64,000 bases of DNA from Miscanthus floridulus (Eukaryota; Streptophyta; Magnoliopsida; Poales; Poaceae). The DNA lies in NCBI RefSeq assembly GCF_019320115.1, contig NC_089598.1, positions 79,982,570 through 80,046,569 of the forward strand, in the 5' to 3' direction. Positions 1 through 11,857 of this stretch are shown here, piece by piece (positions within the stretch are counted from its first letter, which is position 1; the number at the start of each line of letters is the position of its first letter). Position numbers and translations under genes: made by a program. The notes beneath the pieces were generated by a model, which saw only the letters and a list, made by a program, of their open reading frames with translations, was not told the origin of the DNA and did not search any database.

Positions 1-32
1 AGGGGACTAAAAACCAGTGACTTATAAGTCAT

Positions 33-240
33 GTCTGTTTGGTTGTAGATGACTTATAAGCTTATTAAAGGTGTGGGCCCCACACGAAAAAAGGTGACTT
101 ATAAGTTTTAAGCAGGGGTGAACCAACTTAAAACTTATAAGCAGGGGTGACTTATAAGTTGGTGGTGTTTGACAAAATAAATCACTTTTTCACTTTTTAA
201 CTTATAAGTAGGTGATTTATTTGGAACCAAACAGGGCCTA
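33..240. mobile_element. MITE with degenerate terminal inverted repeats
   Basis: The left end (ctgtttggttgtagatgact) and the complement of the right end (ctgtttggttccaaataaat) form imperfect inverted repeats. Between them 'cttataagt' occurs many times in both orientations. There is no coding capacity. The size and the 'CTGTTTGG' ends fit a grass MITE. The superfamily is not settled, because flanking duplications are unclear and positions 1-32 look like another truncated end. Confidence 0.6.
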
Positions 241-1990
241 AGTCGAGTTCAGATCCATCTGGGATGCGAGAGGAGACTAGGAATGCAGGGTATGCGATGA
301 GGATCTTCTGTGGTATAAGGGATCCATGGATAGCCCTGTGTGCCGCTCTGTTATGAACATCCTTGCATCCTTCAAAAAGGCCTTATGCAGCATAGCACTT
401 TTCTCAAAGGAACCTAGCATGCATCCCGCTATTAGGTGAATCTGGCATATGTCTAGCTATGCAAGGGTGCACTTACATCCGCACTACAGGTCATGGCCCG
501 GCCATTGCATTCATCGTGCAAGAGCCAACACCAGTTACCACCTCCTTGATTCATTTCCCCTCGGAGGCAATGCTATTGGCTAGGGTTTCCACATGCGGTC
601 CTCCTCATCTTCCCCGCAAGTGGATCTAGAGATCTCACAGCCTCTTCTCCCACAGTCAATCGCTCGCTTCGCGACGAGAATGAAAGGCAAGCTCATTGGA
701 GGCTATGGTATTCTCGAAGCCATCGTAATGTAGCCTTGCCTGGTAGACCTATCATTACCAGAGCTTTGCATACCTCCTTCCTATTAGTGCCTGTGTGCAC
801 CAAGCTTCTACACACGGAGCTTATAATCTTGAGAGATCACACCAATCGAGCTTGTTGTGTGGTCACCAACGTTGTATGGGGACAAGAGGGCCCTTGGCCT
901 TTGGCCAAAAGCTCTCTATAGTGAAGATGGTGGGGACTGGTTTGAGAGAGGTCGTGGGAGACCTACTTGTGCCTAGACTACCCACGAAGTTTCCTGGCTG
1001 GGAGCTTGCCCTTGCGAGGGCATCCTTTGTGAGGGGCTCCAACAAGGACCAATGGAAAGGAAGCTTTCTCTCATCCATCTCTCTCCTCTCCTTCGTTCCC
1101 TATTGCAGTGTTGTTGAGATCTCCTCTCAACTTCGATGCTATTGTGGTGGCTTTTGATTACTGATTTCATTTCTTCTAATCCAATCCTTCGCCTTCCCCA
1201 TGTATGTGATGATGTGGATAGCTTAACTCTCTAATCTCTTGTTTCGATGATGTGCGAGATAGTTATTCACTATGGATACATCTAGGTTTTTTGGTTCAAA
1301 TTTGTTATGGTTATGTGCTGCTATTCTAACATGTGATGTGACATTACATTGATTAATCTCTGAGCTTTCACATTGGCTTGATGATTTAGCCCCTTGGTTG
1401 AGATAGGAAAATAACTAACTTTTACACTATTATAATTGAGGTTGCACAGAACGGTCGATACTTTGTTATTTCTTGAGTTTACTAAGCAGTACCGCTAGGT
1501 CCATTTTGCTGCACATCACACTATGTGGCAAATCTTTAGGTTTGTAGTCGTATTTTGTAGTTTTTTATGATGTGTAGTTGTGTACCCATATAAATTCCAT
1601 ATCCTTGGTTATTCTAGACCTAGATCCTGAAAGGCATCGACATCACCTAGATTGTCTGAGGACGCTGCGCTTGTTGCTGCTACTACATTGGACTCATGTT
1701 ACATAGGAGCCAATTCGTCCTCGATAGACCTTGGATTACGTATGCTCCAATGGCATCTAGGGAGGTGGAAAGGATGGCTAACCTCTGAACTGTCTCCACT
1801 CCATATCTATAAGTGGAATCCATACATTGAGGTTTGCAAGAATTAATAAGTCCTTACCAATATGCTTTAACATCATAAGGGCTATGACTCAACCATGATA
1901 ATTCTTGTAGGACTGCATAGGGCAATTAATGGAACTTATGTCTTATATAGTATACCCAACCACTAGAAAGCTGCTTTCCTAGGTAGAAAG
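241..1990. other. Intergenic, no gene recognised
   Basis: Low-complexity to moderately GC-balanced sequence with several short open frames of up to 120 codons at 736-1170. None shows a recognisable domain, and the overlapping frames on both strands argue against coding. It is probably degraded repeat sequence. Confidence 0.5.
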
Positions 1991-2115
1991 TGTTGGCATT
2001 GTTAATATACACAAAAAAATCTGCAAGGTCACTGGATATTGATGTAGCTTTCACCTAGGAGTATTTCATGGTATTGATTTCCATAGAGAAACGAAGTTTA
2101 CTAATCAAGGATCAA
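1991..2115 (-). repeat. LTR remnant related to the LARD-like element at 50730
   Basis: It begins tgttggcattgtt and contains 'tgtagctttcacctaggagt', then a phrase ending 'ccatagagaaa'. The same order of phrases (tgttggtata, tgtagctttcacccgggag, atccacagggaaa) occurs at 50730 and 57213, which are the ends of the LTRs of the large non-coding element. This is therefore an old, diverged end of a related LTR. Its other end could not be followed. Confidence 0.55.
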
Positions 2116-4164
2116 GTTCATCCGAGGATAAAGATGGAAGAAGAAACAAATGTTTTGTGGGTAAAGAGAAGATTCATAAGGTTTCCTAGGATAATCTAAA
2201 GAATTAAGGATCAAGTTTACATAAGGTTACTTAATGCAGAACGTTGTTCCACTAACCATGGAGAGAGATGAGATAGGGGTTAGGAAGGCCTAGCAAAGGT
2301 TCTACTAAAAAGGACTGAAGCTAATAGGCAGACCAGGCCGACTGGTCGTGCGACTATGACTAGGCAGCCTGCAACTTAGTTGTCCTCGCTTCCTCTAGCC
2401 TCCGGCCTCATCGGCCTTCCTACTGCTTCTTTGATCTGCTTGGCTAGGCTGTGTGGGTCGTGCAGCTTATTGGGCTATGGGTGGTGCATATAAGGCCAAA
2501 TCTTAGGTGCTATAAGGTGAAATTTTTTTAGGGTGGTGCATCTGCACCCACAAGGCACAACGTGCCTTCGCTCCTACTCTCTATTCTTTTCTAAACTACA
2601 ATTAGATGGGAGGAACCATCCGAAGAGGACATTACTAGAGTAGTATGGAACCATGATACAAGTGTGTGTAGTGAGTGTGTCACAAGTGAGGGTGAATGTA
2701 TCTATTTATGGTGGAAGGTTTCTTGGGAGAATGGAGAAGCTCCTCCATGATTTCAAGGAATATTCCTACTCTCTTTTCTCATTTGGCGCCACCTATAAGG
2801 AGGTAGTGACTTTCCTAGATCGGTAGGTGCCATGACATCTCTCAATAGACCTGGGTGAAAAAACAGAAGAGAACTAGCTTTCCATGGCATAAACCATGTG
2901 CTTTAGTGCAAAATCCATAGAAACAAAATTTCTAGGCTCAAAACTAGATTTCTTAGGCCAAAGCCGGCCTGCCTAGTCGCCCTTCACCCTTGAACCGTAG
3001 CACACTGCCTCTCAAGATTCCTTCTATGGCTGCCATGTGTCTAGGATTCATCTAGTTTCCCCTCCTAAATAATGTACCAGACAATCAGAGAATGTGCCTG
3101 ATTATCCATTAGATTGTCATGTGTTCAGCATATAGACTTCTTGGTAATTTGGCCATATCCCCTAGATCCAAAGACTTTTTTTGACTGATCTTGTACTTAT
3201 TTTCAGATCTTGTGAAATTCTCTAGAATATTATAAAAAAATCTGCACCAGATCAATAAAAATCCCCATGAGATGATTCGGTGAACACCACTAAGTTGGCA
3301 ACTTGTTGATGCTTTGGTAGTTTGGAACATATCTTCTAACTTCGTACTCCAAATTAATTTTGATAATTTTGGACTTGTAGGAAAGCTTATGAAGTGCTCT
3401 ATACCTTGAAACTGATATCACTATACTTTGACAACTATAATGTCATGAGACAAGTCCAATTCAACCCTCTCTTTGTCCCAACTTTAATGTCTTCCTTTGT
3501 TTTTGATTTTTGACATCCCTAGGACCTTAGAAAATATGTGAATAGACCTTAACACACAGGTTGGTCCTAGTGATTCTTTTATCATCTAAACCACCAAAAC
3601 CAAACATGTTCATGTATATAGCACATGATCCTTACACCATGCTTAAACATCCACTTTATCTTGTCATTCTCAAATTAAACCCTGCCTTGTATAAAAATAT
3701 ATCCACATTTGAAATCCATTTCTTCAATTTGAATATCATCTTTTTATCATTTTACATCACCAAATATTCTTCTTTGAATAGCTTATTAATATGCACACCA
3801 TTTATCTAATAGTTTTCATGTTTGGTAACTATAATAAATTTGATTATTCCATTATACTATAGACATGCTTTCCATAATTGAGACCATAAACCACTTAAAC
3901 GGCCTACACAACCAATTGAATGGGATAAATGACCAATTAAACTAACATGCTTGGTCACCGTGTTGTGTTTAAACGACATGTAAATGCGATAACGCTACAT
4001 AAGATTGATTTTTGTAGTCCCCTTTGAAATAAAGGAGAATGGAGGAATTCCTGAGGATTAGAATCCTATACGAAATTTTCTTATGAAGCCCTTTAGAACA
4101 AAGTATTGAATTCCTCCTACAGAATTCAATATAATTTTGGAGGAATTCTACCAAGAAGCCAAAC
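2116..4164. other. Gene-less, repeat-derived stretch
   Basis: No open frame above about 80 codons and no recognisable protein motif. The 4000-4160 part has the 'ggaggaattcct' and 'gaattcctcc' phrases in inverted orientation, as in decayed MITEs. Nothing else can be supported. Confidence 0.5.
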
Positions 4165-4300
4165 CTTAAAGCATCTCCATAAGCTTCTTAAAAATTACTT
4201 GGTAAACCAATAATTATGCTAGGTGAATAAAATGAATAGGGGAGCCATATATTAGCCTTTCTCCAATAGTTAGCTTCACAAAACTAAAAAAATGACGAAG
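4165..4300. mobile_element. Probable MITE fragment
   Basis: The phrase cttaaagcatctccataagc at the start resembles the complement of 44495-44523 (gcttttggagatgctaaag), so two copies of one small terminal sequence flank the nested block. 'ctccaatagttagctt' near 4262 may be the opposite end. Boundaries are uncertain. Confidence 0.35.
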
Positions 4301-4835
4301 AGGGAAACCCATGCTAAATGGGTAGAGGGCTTTTTGGTGTTTCGTACCACTGGTGAGTGATTTTGGTGTCACTGAGTAGAGAATCAAAGGGGTAGCATAC
4401 GAGGTACAATAGTTTATACTAGTTCAGGCTAGGTGCCCTACATCTAGTGAAAGAAGAATGTTTATATTGCTTGTGCACTAAGTGCTTAAGTTCGATGTTG
4501 AGTAGGTGGATGGGATGCGAGTATGAGTGTGGGAGTTGTATGCATCATGTGATGATCTCATGGTCGTAGTCAGGACTCGTGCCCCCTGTGCAAGGGCTCC
4601 CCACCCTATCTTATCTAGAGCAGGGATGGGGTTACATATGGACGGTTTGCTTATAGTCAGTGGTACCATTGCTTTATAGTATATATCTGATTAGTTACTG
4701 TAGCTATAATTCTTTTGCGTCATCTTATGTACTTTGATGGACTTTTGGGGCTCAACTGAATCTGAGGGACAATGGGACAGTTCCTGCCATACTTGTTAGA
4801 TAGAGCAATGTCGACCCTTGGTGGTACTTGGTAGC
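4301..4835. other. Intergenic sequence left of the nest
   Basis: Contains a 'tttatactagttcaggct' phrase of the kind common in degenerate grass repeats. No gene, RNA or complete element could be supported. Confidence 0.4.
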
Positions 4836-4840
4836 ATAAT
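4836..4840. repeat. Target-site duplication (ataat), left, outer element
   Basis: Five bases 'ataat' directly before the TG of the left LTR match 44082-44086 directly after the CA of the right LTR. This fixes 4841-44081 as a single insertion. Confidence 0.9.
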
Positions 4841-5144
4841 TGTTTACACCAAAATTTGGAAGAAGAGGCGCAAGAGACTCAAAAGCTCCCAAGATCATGT
4901 CAGCAGGGAATCAATTGCGTGCAGATCAGAATCAACTGATTCGAATGTAGCACTAGAATCAACTTTCTTCAGGCAGCTCCAGCGGATAACGACAAAGGCT
5001 ACGATCGGTGCCGAGACAAAACATGATTGACTCTACAAAAGGGAAAGATTAGAGTCCAAGTTATCTTAAATTAGGAATGTTTTCTCTTAGGGCCAAAGAT
5101 TATGATGAGTCATGCTTAGATAGGAGTCATACGTAGGTCCCGGG

Positions 5145-5152
5145 TATAAATA
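5145..5152 (+). promoter_or_regulatory. TATA box of element A 5' LTR
   Basis: TATAAATA preceded by a C/G-rich run (gtcccggg). The same motif and context occur in the other LTR at 42588-42595. It probably positions the start of the element's RNA. This is inferred from sequence only. Confidence 0.55.
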
Positions 5153-5271
5153 TCAAACCTCGGCTATTATAAAGGACACACAATCAATCAAATACCAGTT
5201 ATTTACTTTTTCGGCTCTGGCCACCCCTTAGGAGTAGGAGTAGAGTAGATCTCGGTGAGTTCTTCAACATG

Positions 5272-5450
5272 TACAGCTGCACCAATCCGGTCGACCTCTA
5301 TTGCTTGTCTGTAAGTACCATCATGGCTTATACCTCTGTTTGTATGGCTGCATCGATCCGATCGACCTCCACTGCGACTCTGGTATAAGTTAGTTATCGA
5401 CTTTTGTCTAGTTTAAGTACGGTTGCATCGATTCGGTCGACCTCCACTGC
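5272..5450 (+). repeat. Three copies of a short GGTCGACC-bearing repeat in the LTR
   Basis: A unit of about 33 bp containing 'ctgcatcgatccg' and 'tcgacctcca' starts near 5272, 5343 and 5418, that is every 71-75 bp, just downstream of the TATA box. The three copies are also present in the 3' LTR around 42713-42895. Confidence 0.7.
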
Positions 5451-5783
5451 TCGAACCAGATTAAGATCAAGTTATTGGCTCTATCTGAGGGTGGCATTCC
5501 TTCAGATAGATTCATTAAGTTACCGATATTGCTTATTGCTTCCATTATTTATTTAATTATAGCAATATCATTTTGCCCGATTGGGATTGATCTAGATCGG
5601 CCTTACATCTTTTTTAACCCATCGTTTGTTAATCTAAACTGATCTAATCTACATTTTAAACGATGAGTTATGTTTTATCGGTTGTTTTACATCAATCTTG
5701 ATCGTGCATAGCGTGCGGTTAAGGCATGTTTGATTTTGAGTAGATCTATTGGCTAGCGAAAACTGTTCCATGGCCCGTTATCA

Positions 5784-6117
5784 TGGCCTGTGTGATTCTG
5801 CCTCACACCCCCACTATTAGCACCATGGAGTGAGGATCGTTATTTGGTAGATCTATTCCTGAGAGAGCATGACCTTAACTGTGTGCTATGCCTGAATCGG
5901 CTGTTTTAGCCAATATCAAGCGCTTTCACAAACAGTTTGCATCATGAGATCATTGAAGTAGCGATATGTTGAAAGATGTGTTAGCCCCATGATCTTATTA
6001 TTGTATTATGGCCTGCATGATTCTGCCTCATGCCCCACTGATATTAGTAATAAGTTAGGATCATCGAGTCTATTGTTGTTTATACGGCCTGCATGATTCT
6101 GCCTCATGCCCCACTGG
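5784..6117 (+). repeat. Three copies of a 'ggcctg..gattctgcctca' repeat in the LTR
   Basis: A unit of about 33 bp (ggcctgcatgattctgcctc and following bases) starts near 5784, 6009 and 6085. It is conserved in the 3' LTR near 43225, 43455 and 43530. The function is unknown. Confidence 0.65.
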
Positions 6118-6646
6118 TTATAGCGATAGATGAGATCTAACATGTTCATTAGATTTATTTCTATTAAATGGTTGAATTTTGATGAACTATTTCTTTTATA
6201 AAGGAGTTTGATTGCTTGCAGTCATTGGCTTAGCATGAATTAATTATTGTTGACATCTTATTGCCATTGGCTAATATTTGTCTAAAGAATGATATTCATC
6301 CTGAATGATAACCGATTCTTCTTACACAACCCCATGAGCTTTAACCGATTTATTCTTATGGATATGCTGGAATCGACTATTTAGTCAATCTCTTTTCATA
6401 TTGGCTCTTAGAGCTGCACATTCAGGACTGTCTGGCAACACCGACATGTTCCACCCTTAATTACTGATAAACTTTCTCTCCTTGTCAATTGCAGGGTCAA
6501 ATTGACTGGCACGTCTCGAGAGGAGTGTGCAGGATCGACCATCCCTACGCTGAAGCTAGGTAGATCTCCAGCTTCATCGAGCAGACCCTTTTGACTTGCT
6601 CGTGTGCTCTCAGCATAGGACAAAATTCTATGTCAACACACGTTTC

Positions 6647-6664
6647 TGGCACGCTCGGTGGGAC
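6647..6664 (+). promoter_or_regulatory. Primer-binding site of element A
   Basis: TGGCACGCTCGGTGGGAC lies eight bases after the LTR end. A TGG start matches the CCA tail of a tRNA, as expected of a minus-strand primer site. I do not assign the tRNA species. Confidence 0.7.
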
Positions 6665-6676
6665 CCCACAATCATC

Positions 6677-8374
6677 ATGGCGGTTCACAACAACAACGAC
6701 ATCCTTATGATACATTATGAAGATCTACCTGATGGAGATAAAGGTGTCATCAACAAAGCTACAGAAGAGTTTCAGAATAAGTGTTTGTTGTCCTACACCA
6801 AAACACGTGACAACATAATTGTTCAGAAATTTTTACTACCAAGAGTTCTATTACACGGGCAGACAGATACAACTGAAGTTGAAGACAGGCATTTCTTTAC
6901 GGAAGTTGTAGACAAATCTGTTCGTGATGCCATATCATGCCAAAATAAAGCTTTCTTGGACACATTCCACAACGCCATGAAAGAAGCGATTCATGGGTTT
7001 ATAGTTGGTCAAGTTAAGCCGGCTTATTACAACATTCTAGATCCGTTGACCCAAGGAACTAATTAAGTCAGTACCAGCCATCGATAAGCAGCACCAGCTG
7101 GTAATAATGATGTCCAAGCAGTTCAGGGTTCATTTGAACAGACTCAAGGAACCACTACGAATTAGATATAGTATAATCCTAGACCATCAGCACAGCATGT
7201 GCAACAGCCGGCGGGGCAAGGTCAGAACCAGGTGATCAATTTTGACACATTAGGCCACATACCATTGTCGGCTCAAAAATAGCACCATCAATTCAAAGGA
7301 TCCGTTGAGATATAGATCCTCACGTCTATAATTAGAGACTTCAAGCAGCAAGCTAGCAAAGGACCCAGCAGATAGAGATTCAACAAGGATATCACTATGG
7401 ATCAGATTATAACACCCTTCACATGATTCCAAATCTAGGGTATCAAGGCACGTGGGATTTCAATCTACAGATGGGTCAGCAAGTATAGAGAAATCCAAAT
7501 TCAAATGCTGATGAGTTGCTGCTGAAGGTGACCGAGATGATGAAGAATCAGTTCGGTCTAAAGCCAAAAGGGCTGACCTTCTCGTACAAACATCCATATC
7601 CAGAATGGTATGATTTGATCACTCTTCCCACAAAATATAGGCTCCTAGAGTTTGTTAAGTTCACTGGCCAAGACAGTACACGCACGATAGAACATGTCAA
7701 TCGGTATCTTACGTAATTGGGCGAAGCATCAGCTAAGGATGCCCATCGAGTTCATTTCTTCTCCTTGTTCCTATCAAGGCCAGCCTTCACTTGGTTTTCA
7801 TCACTGCCAGTCAATTCCATGGCCAATTGGACTGACCTAGAGAAGAAGTTTCATATATATTTTTACACTAGAACTAGGGAAAAGAAGATAACCGATTTGA
7901 TAGCTATAAGGCAGAAGACTAATGAATTAGGCACTGAGTTTCTTCAGAGGTTCTAAGAAACTAGGAACTTGTGCATCTCTTTAAACTTGGCTGATGATCA
8001 ACTAGTTCCTTTAGCTGTTAAATGAATGCTACCAATGTGGAAAGAGAAACTGCTAGGACAAGAATTTAATAACTTAGGTCAATTGGCTCAATGAGTGGCA
8101 GCGCTCAATAGCCAATTCCAGAGTATGCACAGAGATACCCGATTCTAGAAGAGTACCCGCAGTGGCTAAAGCTTATAATCCATACTCAGTCAATGACAGC
8201 TATGAAGATGAAGAAGAAGAGGTTGTCACAGCTGAATGGAATTGGGGCAAAAAGATAGTAATGGTGCCAAATCCTTAGGGAAGAGGAGTCGAGGAGAGCT
8301 ATGACTTTGATATCATAGAATCAGACAAGCTCTTCGATTTCTTACTTAAGAAGGGGCAGATCAAGTTGATCGAT
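6677..8374 (+). pseudogene. Element A gag, first part (broken)
   Basis: Start chosen at the first ATG after the primer site (MAVHNNND). The frame is open to 7066, then resumes in pieces. 7516-7956 reads as a typical plant gypsy gag core: 'YPEWYDLITLP', then 'FSLFLSRPAFTWFSSLP', then 'ANWTDLEKKFH'. The core is cut by in-frame stops (for example 7714-7716 and 7954-7956) and more stops follow up to 8160. The frame reads through to the insertion point of element B, where it ends '..GQIKLID' and continues at 36026 with 'GHVMLPPD'. Gag would form the particle that packages the element's RNA. This copy cannot make it. Confidence 0.8.
8370..8374. repeat. Target-site duplication (tcgat), left, element B
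   Basis: 'tcgat' before the left LTR of element B equals 36026-36030 after its right LTR. The duplicated bases belong to the gag reading frame of element A. Confidence 0.9.
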
Positions 8375-8757
8375 TATCGATGCGGGACCCATAGGATACC
8401 CCTCAAGGAAGGGAGAAGATCTAGTCTAACTAGGATTCTTTCCATGTAATCTTAATAGTAGTATTATTCTGTAATCCTACTAGGAACTCTCATTGTAAAC
8501 CGACTAGGACTCTGGCCTCCTGACTATATAAAGGAGGGTGGAGTTCCTGGAGGAGTTAGAGACAACACTTTACAATCAATCTAACGCAAAGGCTAACGCC
8601 GACTAGACGTAGGGCTATTACTCGATTATGGTCGAGGGCCCGAACCAGGATAAATTGACTGTCTCTTGCGTTTACTGTCGAGTTCTGCATACGCTGAAGC
8701 CCAAACAAACTGCCTTGGGTACCCTCGTGGTAGGCTATCGGTGGTGAAACATCGACA
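8375..8757 (+). repeat. 5' LTR of element B
   Basis: 383 bp ending gtgaaacatcgaca. Its first bases (tatcgatg) have lost the TG start that the other copy keeps (tgtcgatg). The LTR ends form an 8-base inverted repeat TGTCGATG / CATCGACA in the 3' copy. TATATAAA lies at 8525. Confidence 0.88.
8525..8532 (+). promoter_or_regulatory. TATA box of element B 5' LTR
   Basis: TATATAAA followed by ggaggg, present with the same flanks in the 3' LTR at 35790-35797. Likely core promoter of the element. Confidence 0.55.
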
Positions 8758-8759
8758 GC

Positions 8760-8777
8760 TGGCGCGCCAGGTAGGGG
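8760..8777 (+). promoter_or_regulatory. Primer-binding site of element B
   Basis: TGGCGCGCCAGGTAGGGG starts two bases after the LTR. The TGG start and position fit a primer site. The tRNA is not assigned. Confidence 0.7.
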
Positions 8778-10150
8778 CTTTCGATGAATTTGCATCCGAG
8801 AGCTCGACGAACCTCAACAACATGATCTTCTCGACAGGATCAACCTTCATCTTCGGTTCATGGATCTACGAGGCAGGTGACGATGGCAAGCTCCAAAGCA
8901 ATCTCCTTGAAGATTCAAATCACCATGAAGACCTTTCTATTTTGGCGACTACGACAGATCAACTCGCCGGAAGATTCACGCAGCTCGTGGTGTCCGATCC
9001 AACTTAGATTTCGCGACTTTGCGCATCCAACTCAAACTCGAGCTCCGCATCCAAGATGGAGTCTTACCCAAGTTCTTTTGAGAAACCAAGCCCTTTTCCG
9101 GCAGGGTTCTAGAATGCGGCCTCGGCCTATCAAGAATACAACTCAGAGTACACTCAGAGTCCTTTCAAGAAGTCAGGTCCTTTTCCGTTCGGACTCCACA
9201 ACATGGCAAAATCTTATCAGGCATGGCCCAAAGGATCCCTCGATCCGGTGCTTAGAATGCCACTGAAAAGGAGCTCAGGAAGGTCTCGTACTAACTATAA
9301 CATCTCAAGACTACATCATCCACTGGCCAGGTTCTGTTCCTGAGGATAGCAGTACCCGACTAGTTGGCACGACGACAATAGCAATTCTACCCTACCAAGA
9401 AGGAGACTCGATCTGCGACCTTGAAGCCTCTACTAAAGTTATCAACGACTATGACGGTGTGGAAACTGACGCCGATAACAGAACAATTCACGCACGAGAA
9501 GTATTCATGGTTCGACGTCCTTGATCACCATTGGTCCCCCCAGAAGTACCTGACATCAGGTCATCGGATGAATCTGAGTCCAACATATCACCCTTTATCT
9601 AGGGGCACAATGGTGAGACCGAGAATCAGAAGCAAGCTAGAGAAAGAAGAAACAAATTAAAACAAGGACGCCAATGCCGTGCTAGGTAGCACAAGGAAGC
9701 TTGGATCAGATATGAATCAGATCTGGCTGAGTACAATAGAAGAAAATCAGAGCAAGAAGTCTAAGAAAGACGCGCGGCAAATACACCCTACAATAGGATC
9801 TGAGAAGCAATAGAAGAACTCAGAGTGACCTCACATCCCAGTGAAAGATAGGAACAGCTCCGGGACCTTCTCTGGTCAACAGCCCTAAGGACACATGATG
9901 GAAGGACCCGCTCAAGACTACCTACTAGGTCAACATCTCATGGGTAGGAAGTTCAAAATCAAAGGAAGTTCGCTTTTGAGAGACTCGGACCAAGTGGAAG
10001 TCACAACAGAGAAAGTAGAAGGGACCATAGTCAAAACTACCAAGTCAAACAACCAAGAAAGATTAGAAGCAAAGTACCTATTCAGATAGCCCCGTAGAAC
10101 TACTCTCACCAAGACAACAGCTGGCTAGAAGGAGGTGCTAAATCAGAATA
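8778..10150 (+). other. Degenerate 5' internal region of element B
   Basis: Short open frames only (the longest 129 codons at 8877-9266), in changing frames and without a recognisable domain. By position it is the leader and N-terminal gag part of the element. Confidence 0.5.
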
Positions 10151-10159
10151 CACAGAAGC

Positions 10160-10925
10160 CGGAACGTACGATAGATTCCCCTATTTTGCAAACAGACTTG
10201 CTTCAATACGACTACCTCACAAGTTCAAGCCGTCCAACCACTTTAAATATGATGGCAAGACCGAACCAAGGTAGTGGCTTAGGATTTACTCGTAGTCGAT
10301 TGAACTAGCCGGAGGAGACGATGATATCAAGACCTTGTTCTTTCCCATTGCCCTAGAAACCATGCCCTCCAATGGTTCGACAAATTAAATCCAGGGTCAA
10401 TCAGAAATTGGGAGGACTTGCAAAGAGTTTTCTATGAAAATTTCATGGGTATCATTACGCACCCCATCACCCACACAGAATTAAAAGGACTCAAGCAGAA
10501 AAGAGGTGAAAGTCTCAGAAATTACTATCGATGATTTGGCGAACTACGTGCTCAAGTACATGACATCACTGAACGAGAAGTAATCGAAGCTTTCTCTCAC
10601 GGAATCATGGCTAGGTGGCAATTTTAGGACTTATGCAAAGAAACCCCAAGAAACAATGAAGAATTTAGATGCATAGTAGAAAAGATGATTACTGCAGAGG
10701 AGAAGACATGAGAAAGGTTCCTAGATAGAAACAACCAAGACAACCCGGACAAGCAAAATCATCAAAACATCAGACATCAGGAAAGAAAACGTGGACCAGA
10801 CAACACCGTAGCGGCGGCTGATAAATCAAGGAAGTTTTCCAAACCCAGAAGGTATGGCGACATTGAAAACATGCATTGCATCTAGCACCCTAAAGGAAAT
10901 CACACCATCGGAAATTGCTACACCT
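10160..10925 (+). pseudogene. Element B gag with CCHC-like tail (broken)
   Basis: Translation near 10195-10300 gives 'LPHKFKPSNHFKYDGKTEP', followed by 'IELAGGDDDIKTLFF'. Further on it gives 'NWEDLQRVF' and 'GIITHPITHTELKGLKQKRG', the usual gag core of Tat-type gypsy elements. It ends with a Cys/His tail near 10870-10920 ('HPKGNHTIGNC'). In-frame TAG stops fall where related proteins commonly have Gln, for example in 'EPR*WLRIYS*S' near 10272 and 10293. No usable protein could be made. Confidence 0.75.
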
Positions 10926-11008
10926 TCAACGATCGATACACAAGAAAAGATAATAAGGTAAACACTAAAGAAGACAATCAGAAAAAAGATGAAGACAACC
11001 ATAAAGAC

Positions 11009-11857
11009 ATGGGATTCCAAAAATCTAGGGGGACAATAGTAGTGATCTTTGCCGGGGCCCCAGATTCTAGAAGCAAACATCAAGAAAAGCTAGCTCTACG
11101 AATCATCATGGCAGTAGAACCGGCTACTCCAAGATATCTCAATTGGTCACTGTATCCAATCCAGTTTTCAAGAGAAGACCAATGGACTAGCATAGGAAAC
11201 GCAGGCCATTACCCACTGGTTCTAGATCCAACTATCGCCAGTATGACTATCATAAAAGTACTAATCGATGGGGGAGCCAGACCCAACATCATTTTTTCAG
11301 AAATGCTAAGGAAGATGGGACTACAACTCACCGGGATGATTACACCAATGAGCACCCCTTTTATGGGATAATACCCGGCAAGGCAGCCATGCCACTTGGA
11401 CAAATCACTCTACTAGTTACTTTTGGAACTCCCTCAAACTATCGAACATAGTTCATCAAGTTTGAAGTTGCAGACTTCGATTCATCATATCACGCAATCC
11501 TCGGGCGCCCAGCACTAGCAAAATTCATGGCGATACCGCATTACCCGTACCTATTGCTTAAGATGTCAGGGCCTAACAGTGTCCTTTCCCTTCAAAGTGA
11601 TTTGAAGCGCGCTTTTGACTGCGATGTTTAGGCAATTCAAATTGCAGCCAAAGCACAAGCCACCAATGGTAGAAAAGAAATAGCCACTATTGCCGCAAAA
11701 ATGAGCCCAGAAGAACTAGAGATACTGGCTAAAAAGCCCAGCATCCTCGCACCACCAAAAGAAGTCGACGTCAAGCAAATCGACCTGGGCATCGGTGATC
11801 CCTCCAAAATGGCAACCATCAGCGCCCACCTCTCGGCAAAATAGGAACTCACAATTA
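11009..11857 (+). pseudogene. Element B protease and linker (broken)
   Basis: An aspartic protease is recognisable by 'LIDGGARPNIIF' at about 11260-11295. The usual Ser after Asp is Gly, as is common in Tat-type elements. Further on 'SSYHAILGRPALAKF' near 11490 fits the protease C-terminal part. A linker with 'MSPEELEILAKKP' follows to 'TISAHLSAK*'. Stops at about 11371, 11450 and 11630 break the frame. In complete relatives this linker leads into reverse transcriptase. Here the sequence changes to RNase H a few codons later. Confidence 0.75.

Larger units (their letters stand above)
4841..6638 (+). repeat. 5' LTR of element A
   Basis: Starts tgtttacacc and ends atgtcaaca, 1798 bp. It pairs with 42296-44081 along its whole length with many substitutions and small indels. 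It holds a TATA box at 5145 and two families of internal short repeats (5272-5450 and 5784-6117). Confidence 0.9.

Noticed and set aside
736..1170. Overlapping frames of 60-120 codons on both strands
   Set aside because: No domain, no consistent codon pattern, and mutual overlap. Treated as chance frames in decayed repeat sequence.
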